A DNA stretch of 64,000 nt. Origin: an uncultured Nocardioides sp. GTDB taxonomy: Bacteria > Actinomycetota > Actinomycetes > Propionibacteriales > Nocardioidaceae. Shown one piece after another: positions 31,709 to 40,746 of this stretch. The position numbers and the translations under genes were made by a program. Where the stretch lies: the NCBI GenBank assembly GCA_902805885.1, contig CADCUM010000094.1:17919-81918 (forward strand), given 5' to 3'. The notes under the pieces were generated by a model. It saw only the letters and a program-made list of their open reading frames with translations, searched no databases and was not told the DNA's origin. The first letter of the stretch is position 1. Every line of letters starts with the position of its first letter.

Positions 31709-32665
31709 ATGCGCCTGGGCGTCCTGGACATCGGCTCCAACACCGGCCACCTCCTGGTGGTCGATGCCCACGGTGGCGCGGCCCCGCTGCCGGCGTACTC
31801 CTTCAAGCAGCCGCTGCGCCTGGCCGAGCACCTCGACGACGACGGGGCGGTGACCCCTGCCGGGGTGGCCGCCCTGACCGACTTCTGCGCCGAGGCCACC
31901 CGCGTGGCCGAGGACAAGGGCTGCGAGGAGATGCTCGGCTTCGCCACCTCCGCCGTGCGGGACGCCGTCAACTCCGACGAGGTGCTGGCGCACGTGGAGC
32001 GCGAGGCGGGGGTCTCCCTCGGGGTGCTCTCGGGCGAGGACGAGGCCCGGCTGACCTTCCTCGCGGTGCGGCGCTGGTTCGGCTGGTCGGCGGGCCGGCT
32101 CGCCGTGTTCGACATCGGCGGCGGGTCGCTCGAGATCGCCGCCGGCACCGACGAGGCGCCCGACGTCGCGTGGTCGCTGCCGCTCGGCGCCGCGCGGATG
32201 GCCCGCCTGTGGTTCGGCGGCGAGCGGCCCGACGAGGCCGCCGTACGACGTCTGCGCCGCGAGATCCGCGCCGACATCGCCCGGGACGCCGGACACCTGC
32301 TGCGCCACGGCGTGCCCGACCGGGCGGCGGCGACGTCGAAGACGTTCCGTTCGCTCGCGCGCATCTGCGGCGCCGCCCCCAGCGGGAGCGGACAGCTCGT
32401 GCCGCGCGTCCTCGAGCTCGAGACGCTGTCGGGCTGGATCCCCAAGCTGATGTCGCTGTCGCCCGACGAGCTGGCCGCGCTCCCGGGGGTCTCCCCGAGC
32501 CGCACCCACCAGATCGTGCCGGGGGCGCTCGTCGCCGAGGCGTGCATGGACATCTTCGACCTGCCCGCGCTGGAGATCTGCCCCTGGGCGCTGCGCGAGG
32601 GCGTGATCCTGGAGCGGCTCGACCGGATGTCGATCGTGGGCCCCGGGTCTGGCGGGCTCGGCTGA
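31709..32665 (+). CDS. Ppx/GppA family phosphatase (exopolyphosphatase-like)
   Basis: [31 protein letters not shown]. Confidence 0.94.
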   Translation: MRLGVLDIGSNTGHLLVVDAHGGAAPLPAYSFKQPLRLAEHLDDDGAVTPAGVAALTDFCAEATRVAEDKGCEEMLGFATSAVRDAVNSDEVLAHVEREAGVSLGVLSGEDEARLTFLAVRRWFGWSAGRLAVFDIGGGSLEIAAGTDEAPDVAWSLPLGAARMARLWFGGERPDEAAVRRLRREIRADIARDAGHLLRHGVPDRAAATSKTFRSLARICGAAPSGSGQLVPRVLELETLSGWIPKLMSLSPDELAALPGVSPSRTHQIVPGALVAEACMDIFDLPALEICPWALREGVILERLDRMSIVGPGSGGLG

Positions 32666-32666
32666 G

Positions 32667-33458
32667 GTGCCCCCGCTGATCGCGCTCTCCACCGCCTCGG
32701 TCTATCCCGAGTCGACCGCGCACGCCTTCGGCTGGGCGGCGAGCCTGGGGTACGACGCGGTCGAGGTGATGGTCGGCATCGACGCGCTGAGCCAGCAGGT
32801 CTCGGCGGTCAAGCAGCTCAGCGACCACCACGACATGCCGGTCTGCGCGGTCCACGCGCCGACGCTGCTCTTCACGCAGCGGGTGTGGGGCACCGACCCG
32901 TGGGGCAAGCTCGAGCGGTCGGCCGAGATGGCGGCGGAGGTGGGCGCCGACGTCGTCGTCGTGCACCCGCCCTTCCGCTGGCAGAAGGAGTACGCCGCGG
33001 GCTTCGTCGACGGGATCGCGGCGCTCGAGTCCTCGACCGGGATCGCCTTCGCCGTGGAGAACATGTACCCCTGGCGCGCCTCCTCGCGGCGCGGCATGGA
33101 GATGTACCTCCCGCACTGGGACCCCTCCACCGAGGACTACGCCCACATGGTCATCGACCTGTCCCACGCCGCGATCGCCGGCAGCGACGCGGTCGAGATG
33201 GCGGAGCGGATGGGCGACCGGCTGCGCCACGTCCACCTCACCGACGGCACCGGGTCGGCCAAGGACGAGCACCTCGTGCCGGGCCGGGGCGTCATGGACG
33301 CCGAGCGGTTCCTGGGCCACCTCGGCAGCACCGGCTTCGCCGGCCACGTGGTGCTCGAGATCAACACCCGGCGGTGCACCACCCGCGCGGAACGCGAGAA
33401 GGACCTGCAGGAGTCCCTCGAGTTCGCCCGCACGCACCTCGTGGCGGCCCCCTCGTGA
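32667..33458 (+). CDS. Sugar phosphate isomerase/epimerase (xylose isomerase-like TIM barrel)
   Basis: [44 protein letters not shown]. Confidence 0.9.
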   Translation: MPPLIALSTASVYPESTAHAFGWAASLGYDAVEVMVGIDALSQQVSAVKQLSDHHDMPVCAVHAPTLLFTQRVWGTDPWGKLERSAEMAAEVGADVVVVHPPFRWQKEYAAGFVDGIAALESSTGIAFAVENMYPWRASSRRGMEMYLPHWDPSTEDYAHMVIDLSHAAIAGSDAVEMAERMGDRLRHVHLTDGTGSAKDEHLVPGRGVMDAERFLGHLGSTGFAGHVVLEINTRRCTTRAEREKDLQESLEFARTHLVAAPS

Positions 33459-33480
33459 GGGCCGCCCCCGTGACCGCGTC

Positions 33481-34074
33481 GTGAGCGTCCGGCCGTCCCG
33501 CGGACGCCGGCCCGGCGCACCCGACACCCGCGCCGACGTCCTGGCGGCGGCGCGCGCGTCGTTCGCCGAGAAGGGCTTCCGCGGCACGACGATCCGCGCC
33601 GTCGCCGCGGCGGCCGGTGTCGACCCGGCGCTGGTGCACCACTACTTCCGCACCAAGGACGACCTCTTCGTCGCCGCCCTCGAGCTGCCGATGGACCCGC
33701 GACAGCTCTTCGCTCCGGTCGTCGCGCAGGGGCCCGACGGTGCGGGGGAGCGGCTGCTGCGGACCGCGCTGTCGGTGTGGGACGACCCGGCGGTCCAGCC
33801 CCAGCTCCTCGCGGTCGCCCGGTCGATCCTCAGCGAGGACGGCGGGCGGCTGCTCAAGGAGGGCTTCCTCCCCGTGGTGATCGGGCCCGTCCTGGCCGCG
33901 CTGACGCGGGACCGGCCCGAGGAGCGCGTCCCGCTGGTGGCCACCCAGGTGATCGGGCTGATCGTCGCGCGGTACGTCATCGCCGTACCTGCCGTGGCCG
34001 AGCTCCCCGCCGAGGACCTCGTGGCCCGGGTGGGGCCGGTGCTCCAGCACTACCTCACCGGCGACCTGCCGTAG
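33481..34074 (+). CDS. TetR-family transcriptional regulator
   Basis: VLAAARASFAEKGFRGTTIRAVAAAAGVDPALVHHYFRTKDDLFVAAL. Confidence 0.93.
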   Translation: MSVRPSRGRRPGAPDTRADVLAAARASFAEKGFRGTTIRAVAAAAGVDPALVHHYFRTKDDLFVAALELPMDPRQLFAPVVAQGPDGAGERLLRTALSVWDDPAVQPQLLAVARSILSEDGGRLLKEGFLPVVIGPVLAALTRDRPEERVPLVATQVIGLIVARYVIAVPAVAELPAEDLVARVGPVLQHYLTGDLP

Positions 34075-34090
34075 CCGTCGTACTGCTCCG

Positions 34091-34162
34091 CGCCCGGGGA
34101 GCGGTGCGTGGCGCAGGTTCTCCGCGCTCAGAACCTGCCTCACTCACCGCTTCCCCCGGGCG
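34091..34162. repeat. REP-like imperfect palindrome, copy 1
   Basis: Core GCAGGTTCT-ccgcgctc-AGAACCTGC flanked by GCGGTG.../...CACCGC and CGCCCGGGGA/TTCCCCCGGGCG. Confidence 0.85.
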
Positions 34163-34172
34163 ACGCCGTACG

Positions 34173-34222
34173 GCGGTGCGCGGTGCAGGTCTCGAGGGCC
34201 CGGAACCTGCCTCACTCACCGC
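34173..34222. repeat. REP-like imperfect palindrome, copy 2
   Basis: GCGGTGCGCGGTGCAGGTCTC...GGAACCTGCCTCACTCACCGC; right arm identical to copy 1 over GAACCTGCCTCACTCACCGC. Confidence 0.8.
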
Positions 34223-34269
34223 GCCCGCGGGATTGACGTCAGCCCGGATCGAGGAGCACAATTCAACGC

Positions 34270-34980
34270 ATGATGAAAAACGTGGTGGAGGTCCGGGACC
34301 TCCGGGTGGTGCGGGGTGAGCACGAGGTGCTGCCCGGGATCTCCCTCGACATCGAGGCGGGCGTGACCGGCCTGCTCGGGCCGAGCGGCTGCGGCAAGTC
34401 GACGCTGCTGAGGACGCTGGTCGGCGCCCAGCGCGTCCGGGCCGGGACCGTGACGGTGCTGGGGGAGCCGGCCGGCTCGCCGGGCCTGCGCGACCGGGTC
34501 GGCTACGTCACCCAGGCGGCCAGCGTCTACGGCGACCTGACCGTCGCCGAGAACCTCGGGTTCTTCGCGCGGGTGCTCGGGGTGGCCCCCGGCGCCGTCG
34601 ACGACGCGATCGACGCGGTGGCGCTCGGCGACCACCGCGACCGGGTGGTGGCGCGGCTGTCCGGTGGGCAGCGCAACCGGGTCAGCCTCGCGGTGGCACT
34701 GCTCGGCACGCCGGACCTGCTCGTCCTCGACGAGCCCACGGTCGGGCTCGACCCGGTGCTGCGGCGCGACCTCTGGGGGCTGTTCCACCGCCTCGCGGCG
34801 GCCGGCTCCGCGGTGCTGGTGTCCAGCCACGTCATGGACGAGGCCGAGCGCTGCGACCGGCTGCTGCTGATGCGCGAGGGGCGGATCATCGCCGACGGCA
34901 CGCCGTACGACATCCGCGACCGCACGGGCGCTGCCGACGTGGAGGAGGCGTTCCTGCGCCTCGTGGAGGTGGCGGCATGA
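34270..34980 (+). CDS. ABC transporter ATP-binding protein
   Basis: GPSGCGKSTLLRTL, LSGGQRNRVSLAVALLGTPDLLVLDEPTVGLDP. Confidence 0.95.
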   Translation: MMKNVVEVRDLRVVRGEHEVLPGISLDIEAGVTGLLGPSGCGKSTLLRTLVGAQRVRAGTVTVLGEPAGSPGLRDRVGYVTQAASVYGDLTVAENLGFFARVLGVAPGAVDDAIDAVALGDHRDRVVARLSGGQRNRVSLAVALLGTPDLLVLDEPTVGLDPVLRRDLWGLFHRLAAAGSAVLVSSHVMDEAERCDRLLLMREGRIIADGTPYDIRDRTGAADVEEAFLRLVEVAA

Positions 34981-35714
34981 ACCCGCGCACCACGCTCGCC
35001 GTCGCCGGCCGGGTGCTGACGCAGGTGCGCCGCGACCATCGCACGCTGGTGATGCTGCTGGTGGTGCCGTGCGCGCTGATCAGCCTGCTGTGGTGGATGT
35101 TCGAGGACGTCCCGGGCGGCATGTTCGACCGGTTCGGCCCCGGCTTGCTGGCGATGTTCCCGTTCATCGTGATGTTCCTCGTCACCAGCGTGACCACGCT
35201 GCGGGAACGCTCCTCCGGCACCCTCGAGCGCCTGCTGACCATGCCGATGGGCAAGCTCGACCTGCTCCTGGGCTACGCCCTCGCCTTCGGCCTGCTGGCG
35301 GCCGTGCAGTCGGCGCTGGCCGTGGCGGTCAGCGTGGGCCTCCTGGGCCTGGACGTGGAGGGGCCGGTCTGGCTGCTCGGGCTGGTCGCGGTGGTGGACG
35401 CCGTGCTGGGCACCGCGCTCGGCCTGCTCGTCAGCGCGTTCGCGGCCACCGAGTTCCAGGCCGTGCAGTTCATGCCGCTCCTCGTGCTGCCGCAGGTCCT
35501 GCTGTGCGGGCTGTTCGTCCCCCGCGCGGCGCTGCCCGGCGTCCTGGAGACGGTCAGCGACGCGCTGCCGCTGTCGTACGCCGTCGACGCGATGCAGCAC
35601 CTCGTCGCGAGCTCGGACACCGCAGCGGTGGGCCGGGACGTGGCCGTCGTGCTGGCGTTCGCCGTGGGTGCGCTGGCCCTGGGCGCCGGGACGCTGCGGC
35701 GCCGTACCGCCTGA
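34977..35714 (+). CDS. ABC-2 type transporter permease
   Basis: ABC-2 membrane topology, SSGTLERLLTMPMGKLDLLLGY; ATGA overlap with ATPase gene. Confidence 0.92.
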   Translation: MNPRTTLAVAGRVLTQVRRDHRTLVMLLVVPCALISLLWWMFEDVPGGMFDRFGPGLLAMFPFIVMFLVTSVTTLRERSSGTLERLLTMPMGKLDLLLGYALAFGLLAAVQSALAVAVSVGLLGLDVEGPVWLLGLVAVVDAVLGTALGLLVSAFAATEFQAVQFMPLLVLPQVLLCGLFVPRAALPGVLETVSDALPLSYAVDAMQHLVASSDTAAVGRDVAVVLAFAVGALALGAGTLRRRTA

Positions 35715-35720
35715 GCGCCG

Positions 35721-36110
35721 TCAGGCGAGCAGGTCGCTGCGCCGGAACAGCCAGCCCGACGCGGCGAACATGCCGGCGTACGTCGTGCTGATGCCGACCG
35801 CGTCCACCAGGGACGCCGCCTCGTCGGCGCGGACGACCTGCACCACGGCGACCAGGCACGCGAGGAGGGTGGTCGCGGCGGCGGCGGCGAGCGCCCACGC
35901 CATCCCGTGCGCGCGGAAGCGGGCGAGCAGCGCCCCGACGACCAGGACGACGGGCACGGCGAGGAACGGCGCGTCGCGATCGCCGTCCCCGACGATGCCG
36001 AGGGCACCCATGCCCAGGAGCAGGAACACGACGGTGAGCAGGGCGAGTGCTGCGCCGAGGGCGTAGCTGCGACGGGCGCGGTCGGGAGCGGCGGTCGGCA
36101 CGGTGGTCAT
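35721..36110 (-). CDS. Small hypothetical membrane protein
   Basis: Four hydrophobic segments; start set to ATG 36110 because TAGCGT -10 (36123-36118) overlaps the GTG at 36119. Confidence 0.75.
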   Translation of the reverse strand: MTTVPTAAPDRARRSYALGAALALLTVVFLLLGMGALGIVGDGDRDAPFLAVPVVLVVGALLARFRAHGMAWALAAAAATTLLACLVAVVQVVRADEAASLVDAVGISTTYAGMFAASGWLFRRSDLLA

Positions 36111-36193
36111 GGCTGCCACGCTAGGAGCACGCCAGGTCCGGAGGGGTGGAGGACCTGTGAAGGTTCGATGAGGACCGGCGTAGCCTGTGCGGC

Positions 36194-37129
36194 ATGTCGT
36201 TGCTCCGTCAGCCCATCCTCATGCTCTCCCGCAGCGAGCGGGTCAAGCAGCTCGTCTCGACCATGCCCGTCTCCTCCGGGATCGTCACGGGCTACGTCCC
36301 CGGTGAGACCACCGCGACGGCCGTCGAGGCCGCCCAGGGCCTCGTCGACGACGGCCTGCACGTCACCCTCGACTACCTCGGCGAGGACACCACCGACGCG
36401 GCCCAGGCCGAGGCGACGGTGGCCGCCTACAAGGACCTCCTCGCCGAGCTCGCGTCCCGCAACCTGTCGGGCCGCTCCGAGGTCTCGGTCAAGCTGAGCG
36501 CGATCGGGCAGTTCCTCCCCGACAACGGCCACAAGGTCGCGCTCGAGAACGCCCGTGAGATCTGCCGCGCCGCCCGCAACGCCGGCACGACGGTCACCCT
36601 CGACATGGAGGACCACACCACCACCGACTCGACGCTGACGATCCTGGGGGAGCTGCGCAAGGACTTCCCCGAGACCGGCGCCGTCCTCCAGGCGATGCTC
36701 CACCGCACCGAGGCCGACTGCCGGGCGCTGGCCCACGAGGGCTCGCGGGTGCGGCTGTGCAAGGGCGCCTACATGGAGCCCGAGGAGGTCGCGTTCCAGG
36801 ACAGGCTCGACATCGACAAGGCCTACGTCCGCTGCCTCAAGATCCTGCTGGCCGGCCAGGGATACCCGATGATCGCCAGCCACGACCCGCGGATGGTGCA
36901 GATCGCGTCGTCGCTGGCGAGCCGCTTCGGCCGCCGTCCGGGCACCTACGAGTTCCAGATGCTCTACGGCATCCGCCCCGACGAGCAGCGCCGGCTCGCG
37001 ACGGCCGGCGAGACGGTCCGGGTCTACGTGCCCTACGGCACGGAGTGGTACGGCTACCTCATGCGGCGCCTGGCCGAGAAGCCCGGCAACCTCGCGTTCT
37101 TCCTGCGCTCCCTCGTCTCGAAGAAGTAG
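36194..37129 (+). CDS. Proline dehydrogenase
   Basis: SVKLSAIGQFL, VTLDMEDHT, RLCKGAYMEP, YEFQMLYGIRPDEQRRLA motifs; followed by proC. Confidence 0.93.
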   Translation: MSLLRQPILMLSRSERVKQLVSTMPVSSGIVTGYVPGETTATAVEAAQGLVDDGLHVTLDYLGEDTTDAAQAEATVAAYKDLLAELASRNLSGRSEVSVKLSAIGQFLPDNGHKVALENAREICRAARNAGTTVTLDMEDHTTTDSTLTILGELRKDFPETGAVLQAMLHRTEADCRALAHEGSRVRLCKGAYMEPEEVAFQDRLDIDKAYVRCLKILLAGQGYPMIASHDPRMVQIASSLASRFGRRPGTYEFQMLYGIRPDEQRRLATAGETVRVYVPYGTEWYGYLMRRLAEKPGNLAFFLRSLVSKK

Positions 37130-37135
37130 GTCCTC

Positions 37136-37936
37136 GTGACGACCGCCATCATCGGCGCCGGCGTGATGGGCGAGACCCTGCTCTCCGGCCTGGTCCGGGC
37201 CGGCCGTCGGGTCGACCAGCTGATGGTCGGCGAGAAGCGGCCCGAGCGCGCGAAGGAGCTCGAGGAGCGGTACGGCGTCACGGTCGTCTCCAACCGCGAG
37301 GCCGCCACCAAGGCCGACACGGTCGCCCTGGTGGTCAAGCCGCAGGACATGGCCGACGTGCTCGACGAGATCACCGGGCACCTGCGTCCCGGCCAGCTCG
37401 TCGTGTCGCTCGCCGCGGGCATCACCACCGCCTTCATCGAGTCGCGGGTCCCCGAGGGCGTGGCGGTCGTCCGGGTCATGCCCAACACGCCGGCCCTCGT
37501 CGACGAGGGCATGGCCGCCATCTCGCCGGGCTCCCACTGCGACGAGGCCCACCTCTCCGAGGCCGAGTCGCTGATGGGCTCCACCGGCCGGGTGCTGCGG
37601 ATCCCCGAGAAGCAGATGGACGCGGTCACGGCGATCAGCGGGTCGGGTCCGGCGTACATCTTCTTCGTCGTGGAGTCGATGATCGAGGCCGGCGTGCACC
37701 TCGGGCTGCCGCGCGCCTCGGCGACCGAGCTCGTCGTCCAGACCCTCGTCGGCTCGGCCAAGATGCTGCGCGAGACCGGCGACCACCCCGTGGTCCTCCG
37801 CGAGCAGGTGACCTCGCCCGGCGGCACCACCGCCTCGGCGCTGCGCGAGCTCGAGATCCACCGCGTCCGAGCCGCGTTCCTCGCCGCGATGGAGGCCGCC
37901 CGCGACCGCTCGCGCCAGCTGGCCGAGGGTTCCTGA
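37136..37936 (+). CDS. proC: Pyrroline-5-carboxylate reductase
   Basis: AIIGAGVMGETLLSGL; VRVMPNTPALVDEGMAAISPG; AISGSGPAYIFFVVESMIEAGVHLGL. Confidence 0.97.
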   Translation: MTTAIIGAGVMGETLLSGLVRAGRRVDQLMVGEKRPERAKELEERYGVTVVSNREAATKADTVALVVKPQDMADVLDEITGHLRPGQLVVSLAAGITTAFIESRVPEGVAVVRVMPNTPALVDEGMAAISPGSHCDEAHLSEAESLMGSTGRVLRIPEKQMDAVTAISGSGPAYIFFVVESMIEAGVHLGLPRASATELVVQTLVGSAKMLRETGDHPVVLREQVTSPGGTTASALRELEIHRVRAAFLAAMEAARDRSRQLAEGS

Positions 37937-37941
37937 ACCCC

Positions 37942-39123
37942 GTGGAGTGCTCCGGGCCGGCCACGGTCGTCTTCGACCCGACCCTCACGGAGTACGACTT
38001 CGGACCGAGCCACCCGATGTCACCGCTGCGGGTCGACCTCACGATGCGCCTGGCCCAGGAGCTCGGGGTCCTGGAGCGGCTGCGGGTCGTCCCGGCACCG
38101 ATGGCCACGCACGAGCAGCTCGCCAGCGTCCACGACGAGGAGCTGATCGCGGCGGTCACCAAGGCGGGTACGACGCCTGGCTGGACCGACGAGGCCCGCG
38201 GGCTCGGCACCGAGGACGACCCGGTGTTCCCGGACATGCACCTCGCGGCCGCCCACGTCGTCGGGGCCAGCGTCGAGGCGTTCCGGCAGGTGTGGAGCGG
38301 GGAGTCGCTGCACGCCGTCAACATCGCGGGCGGGCTCCACCACGCGATGCCGGACCGGGCCAGCGGGTTCTGCATCTACAACGACGTCGCCGTCGGCATC
38401 CAGCAGCTGCTCGACGCCGGCGCCGAGCGCGTCGCCTACGTCGACGTCGACGTCCACCACGGCGACGGCGTCGAGCGCATCTTCTACGACGACCCGCGGG
38501 TGTTGACGATCTCCCTCCACGAGACCGGGCAGATGCTCTTCCCCGGCACCGGCTTCCCGGGCGACAGCGGGGGCAGCGGGGCCGAGGGCAGTGCCGTCAA
38601 CGTCGCGCTGCCGCCCGGCACGGGCGACGGCGGATGGCTCCGCGCGTTCCACGCCGTCGTGCCCCCGCTCGTGCGGGAGTTCGCTCCAGAGGTCCTGGTG
38701 ACCCAGCACGGCTGCGACTCCCACATGGACGACCCGCTCGCCCACCTGATGCTGAGCGTCGACGGCCAGCGGGCGGCGTACCTCGCGCTCCACGAGCTGG
38801 CGCACGAGGTCGCCGGCGGACGCTGGGTGGTCACCGGGGGCGGGGGGTACTCGATCGTCGACGTCGTCCCGCGGGCCTGGGCCCACCTCCTCGCGATCGC
38901 CTCCGGCACGCCCCTGGACCCCGCCACGCCGACACCGCTGGCCTGGCGCGAGCATGTCCGCCAGGTCCTCGGCCGGGAGGCGCCGCACCGGATGACCGAC
39001 GGCAGGTCACCCGCTCATCGCGACTGGGCGGAGGGGTACGACCCCGAGGCGTGGCTGGACCGCGCCGTCCAGGCGACCAGGACCGAGGTCTTCCCCTACC
39101 ACGGCCTGGACCCCCTCTACTGA
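37942..39123 (+). CDS. Histone deacetylase superfamily / acetoin utilization AcuC-like protein
   Basis: HPMSPLRVDLTMRL; GGLHHAMPDRASGFCIYNDVAVGI; VDVDVHHGDGVERIFYDD. Confidence 0.93.
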   Translation: MECSGPATVVFDPTLTEYDFGPSHPMSPLRVDLTMRLAQELGVLERLRVVPAPMATHEQLASVHDEELIAAVTKAGTTPGWTDEARGLGTEDDPVFPDMHLAAAHVVGASVEAFRQVWSGESLHAVNIAGGLHHAMPDRASGFCIYNDVAVGIQQLLDAGAERVAYVDVDVHHGDGVERIFYDDPRVLTISLHETGQMLFPGTGFPGDSGGSGAEGSAVNVALPPGTGDGGWLRAFHAVVPPLVREFAPEVLVTQHGCDSHMDDPLAHLMLSVDGQRAAYLALHELAHEVAGGRWVVTGGGGYSIVDVVPRAWAHLLAIASGTPLDPATPTPLAWREHVRQVLGREAPHRMTDGRSPAHRDWAEGYDPEAWLDRAVQATRTEVFPYHGLDPLY

Positions 39124-39322
39124 GGCAGGCCCCGACGCGGCACCACCATCGCCCCGAGGGGTGTCAGGCGTAAAGATTCAACCCGACACGCCGCACGTCC
39201 CATGAGTTTCTCCTGTTTCCCCTTCCCCACCCGTCACTGTGGCCCTATTCTCGGCGCAGCGGCACGCCCTGTGTCGCCGGCGGGGAAGCCGGCGCCGTGC
39301 TGACAGAAGGATCGGTGCAACC

Positions 39323-39529
39323 ATGGCTGCGAACCCTCCCGGAGACATGTCCGAGGTCACGTTCCTGACCATCGCTGAGGTCGCGGCCAAGATGCGCGTC
39401 TCCAAGATGACCGTCTACCGGCTCGTCCACAGCGGCGAGCTCCCCGCCCTCCGCGTGGGGCGGTCCTTCCGTGTCACCGAGGACGACGTCAACGAGTACC
39501 TCCGGAAGAGCTTCTACGACGTCGGCTGA
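39323..39529 (+). CDS. Helix-turn-helix (excisionase/MerR-type) DNA-binding protein, Rv0500A-like
   Basis: FLTIAEVAAKMRVSKMTVYRLVHSGELPALRVGRSFRVTEDDVNEYL. Confidence 0.92.
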   Translation: MAANPPGDMSEVTFLTIAEVAAKMRVSKMTVYRLVHSGELPALRVGRSFRVTEDDVNEYLRKSFYDVG

Positions 39530-39645
39530 GCGCCCCGTCCTTCCCGCGGTCCCACTGACCCGACGCGATTCCGTCCCCCGGACCGAGCACAAGTAGGCTG
39601 ACGGGGTCGTGCCGACGCCTGTCGGCCGAGAGGAAGGGTCTCCAC

Positions 39646-39747
39646 GTGGGTTCTGTCATCAAGAAGCGGCGCAAGCGCATGGCGAAGAAGAAGCACCGCA
39701 AGCTGCTCAAGAAGACGCGCGTCCAGCGCCGCAAGCTCGGGAAGTAA
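39646..39747 (+). CDS. 30S ribosomal protein bS22-type (33 aa, AURKAIP1/COX24-like)
   Basis: Hand translation GTG...TAA gives [33 protein letters not shown]; gaggaagg Shine-Dalgarno; not in ORF track because of length. Confidence 0.95.
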   Translation: MGSVIKKRRKRMAKKKHRKLLKKTRVQRRKLGK

Positions 39748-39756
39748 CCTCCCGGC

Positions 39757-40746
39757 ATGGGACGGGTCGTGCTGGTCACCGGGGTCTCCCGGGACATCGG
39801 CCGCCGCTTCGCGCGGGCGGCAGCGACCGACCCGTCCATCGACCGGGTGATCGGCGTCGACGTCGTGCCGCCGCACGGTGACATCGGCGACGTCTCCTTC
39901 GTCCGCGCCGACATCCGCAACCCCGTCATCGGCAAGGTCCTCGCCAAGGAGGACGTCGACACCGTCGTCCACATGAGCGTGATCGCGACGCCGGGCTCGG
40001 CGGGTGGACGCGGCACGATGAAGGAGCTCAACGTCATCGGCACCATGCAGCTGCTCGCTGCGTGCCAGAAGTCGCCGACCGTCGAGCGCCTGGTCGTGAA
40101 GTCGACGACCACCGTCTACGGCGCGGGTCCGCGCGACCCCGCGATGTTCACCGAGGACATGGGGCCCAAGCGGCTGCCGTCCTCGGGATACGCCAAGGAC
40201 GTCTACGAGGTCGAGGGCTACGTCCGCGGCTTCGCCCGACGCCGCCCCGACGTGGCCGTGACGATGCTGCGCGCGGCCAACGTCATCGGCCCCCACGTCG
40301 TCAGCCCCATCACGGGCTACTTCCGCCTCCCCGTCGTGCCGCGCGTGCTCGGGTACGACCCGCGCCTGCAGTTCCTCCACGAGGACGACCTGATGGCGGT
40401 GCTCAGGCATGCCGCGGTCAGCGGCCCGCCCGGCACCTTCAACGTCGCCGGCGACGGCGTCCTCGTGCTGAGCCAGGCCATCCGTCGCCTCGGCAAGCCC
40501 AGCGTCGCGATGCCCGCCTTGGCGGTCGGCCGGCTCGGAGCCACGCTGCGACAGGCCCGCGTCTCCGACTTCTCGCCGGAGCAGCTGGGCTTCCTCACCT
40601 ACGGTCGAGGGGTGGACACCACCCGCATGCGTGCCCAGCTCGGGTTCGAGCCCGCGTACACCACGGCCGAGGCGTTCGAGGACTTCTGCCGCGCCCTGGC
40701 CCGGTCCGGCGCCGAGCGCGACCTGGTGGAGGCGGGGCATGGCTGA
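39757..40746 (+). CDS. NAD-dependent epimerase/dehydratase (SDR family)
   Basis: VVLVTGVSRDIGRRFARAA; STTTVYGAGPRDPAMFTEDM; SSGYAKDVYEVEGY. Confidence 0.9.
   Translation: MGRVVLVTGVSRDIGRRFARAAATDPSIDRVIGVDVVPPHGDIGDVSFVRADIRNPVIGKVLAKEDVDTVVHMSVIATPGSAGGRGTMKELNVIGTMQLLAACQKSPTVERLVVKSTTTVYGAGPRDPAMFTEDMGPKRLPSSGYAKDVYEVEGYVRGFARRRPDVAVTMLRAANVIGPHVVSPITGYFRLPVVPRVLGYDPRLQFLHEDDLMAVLRHAAVSGPPGTFNVAGDGVLVLSQAIRRLGKPSVAMPALAVGRLGATLRQARVSDFSPEQLGFLTYGRGVDTTRMRAQLGFEPAYTTAEAFEDFCRALARSGAERDLVEAGHG

Noticed and set aside
34091-34162. Simple rho-independent terminator for the TetR gene
   Set aside because: Hairpin is strong but lacks a U-tract and is duplicated with conserved arm sequence, so a REP-like repeat is preferred; terminator function is not excluded.
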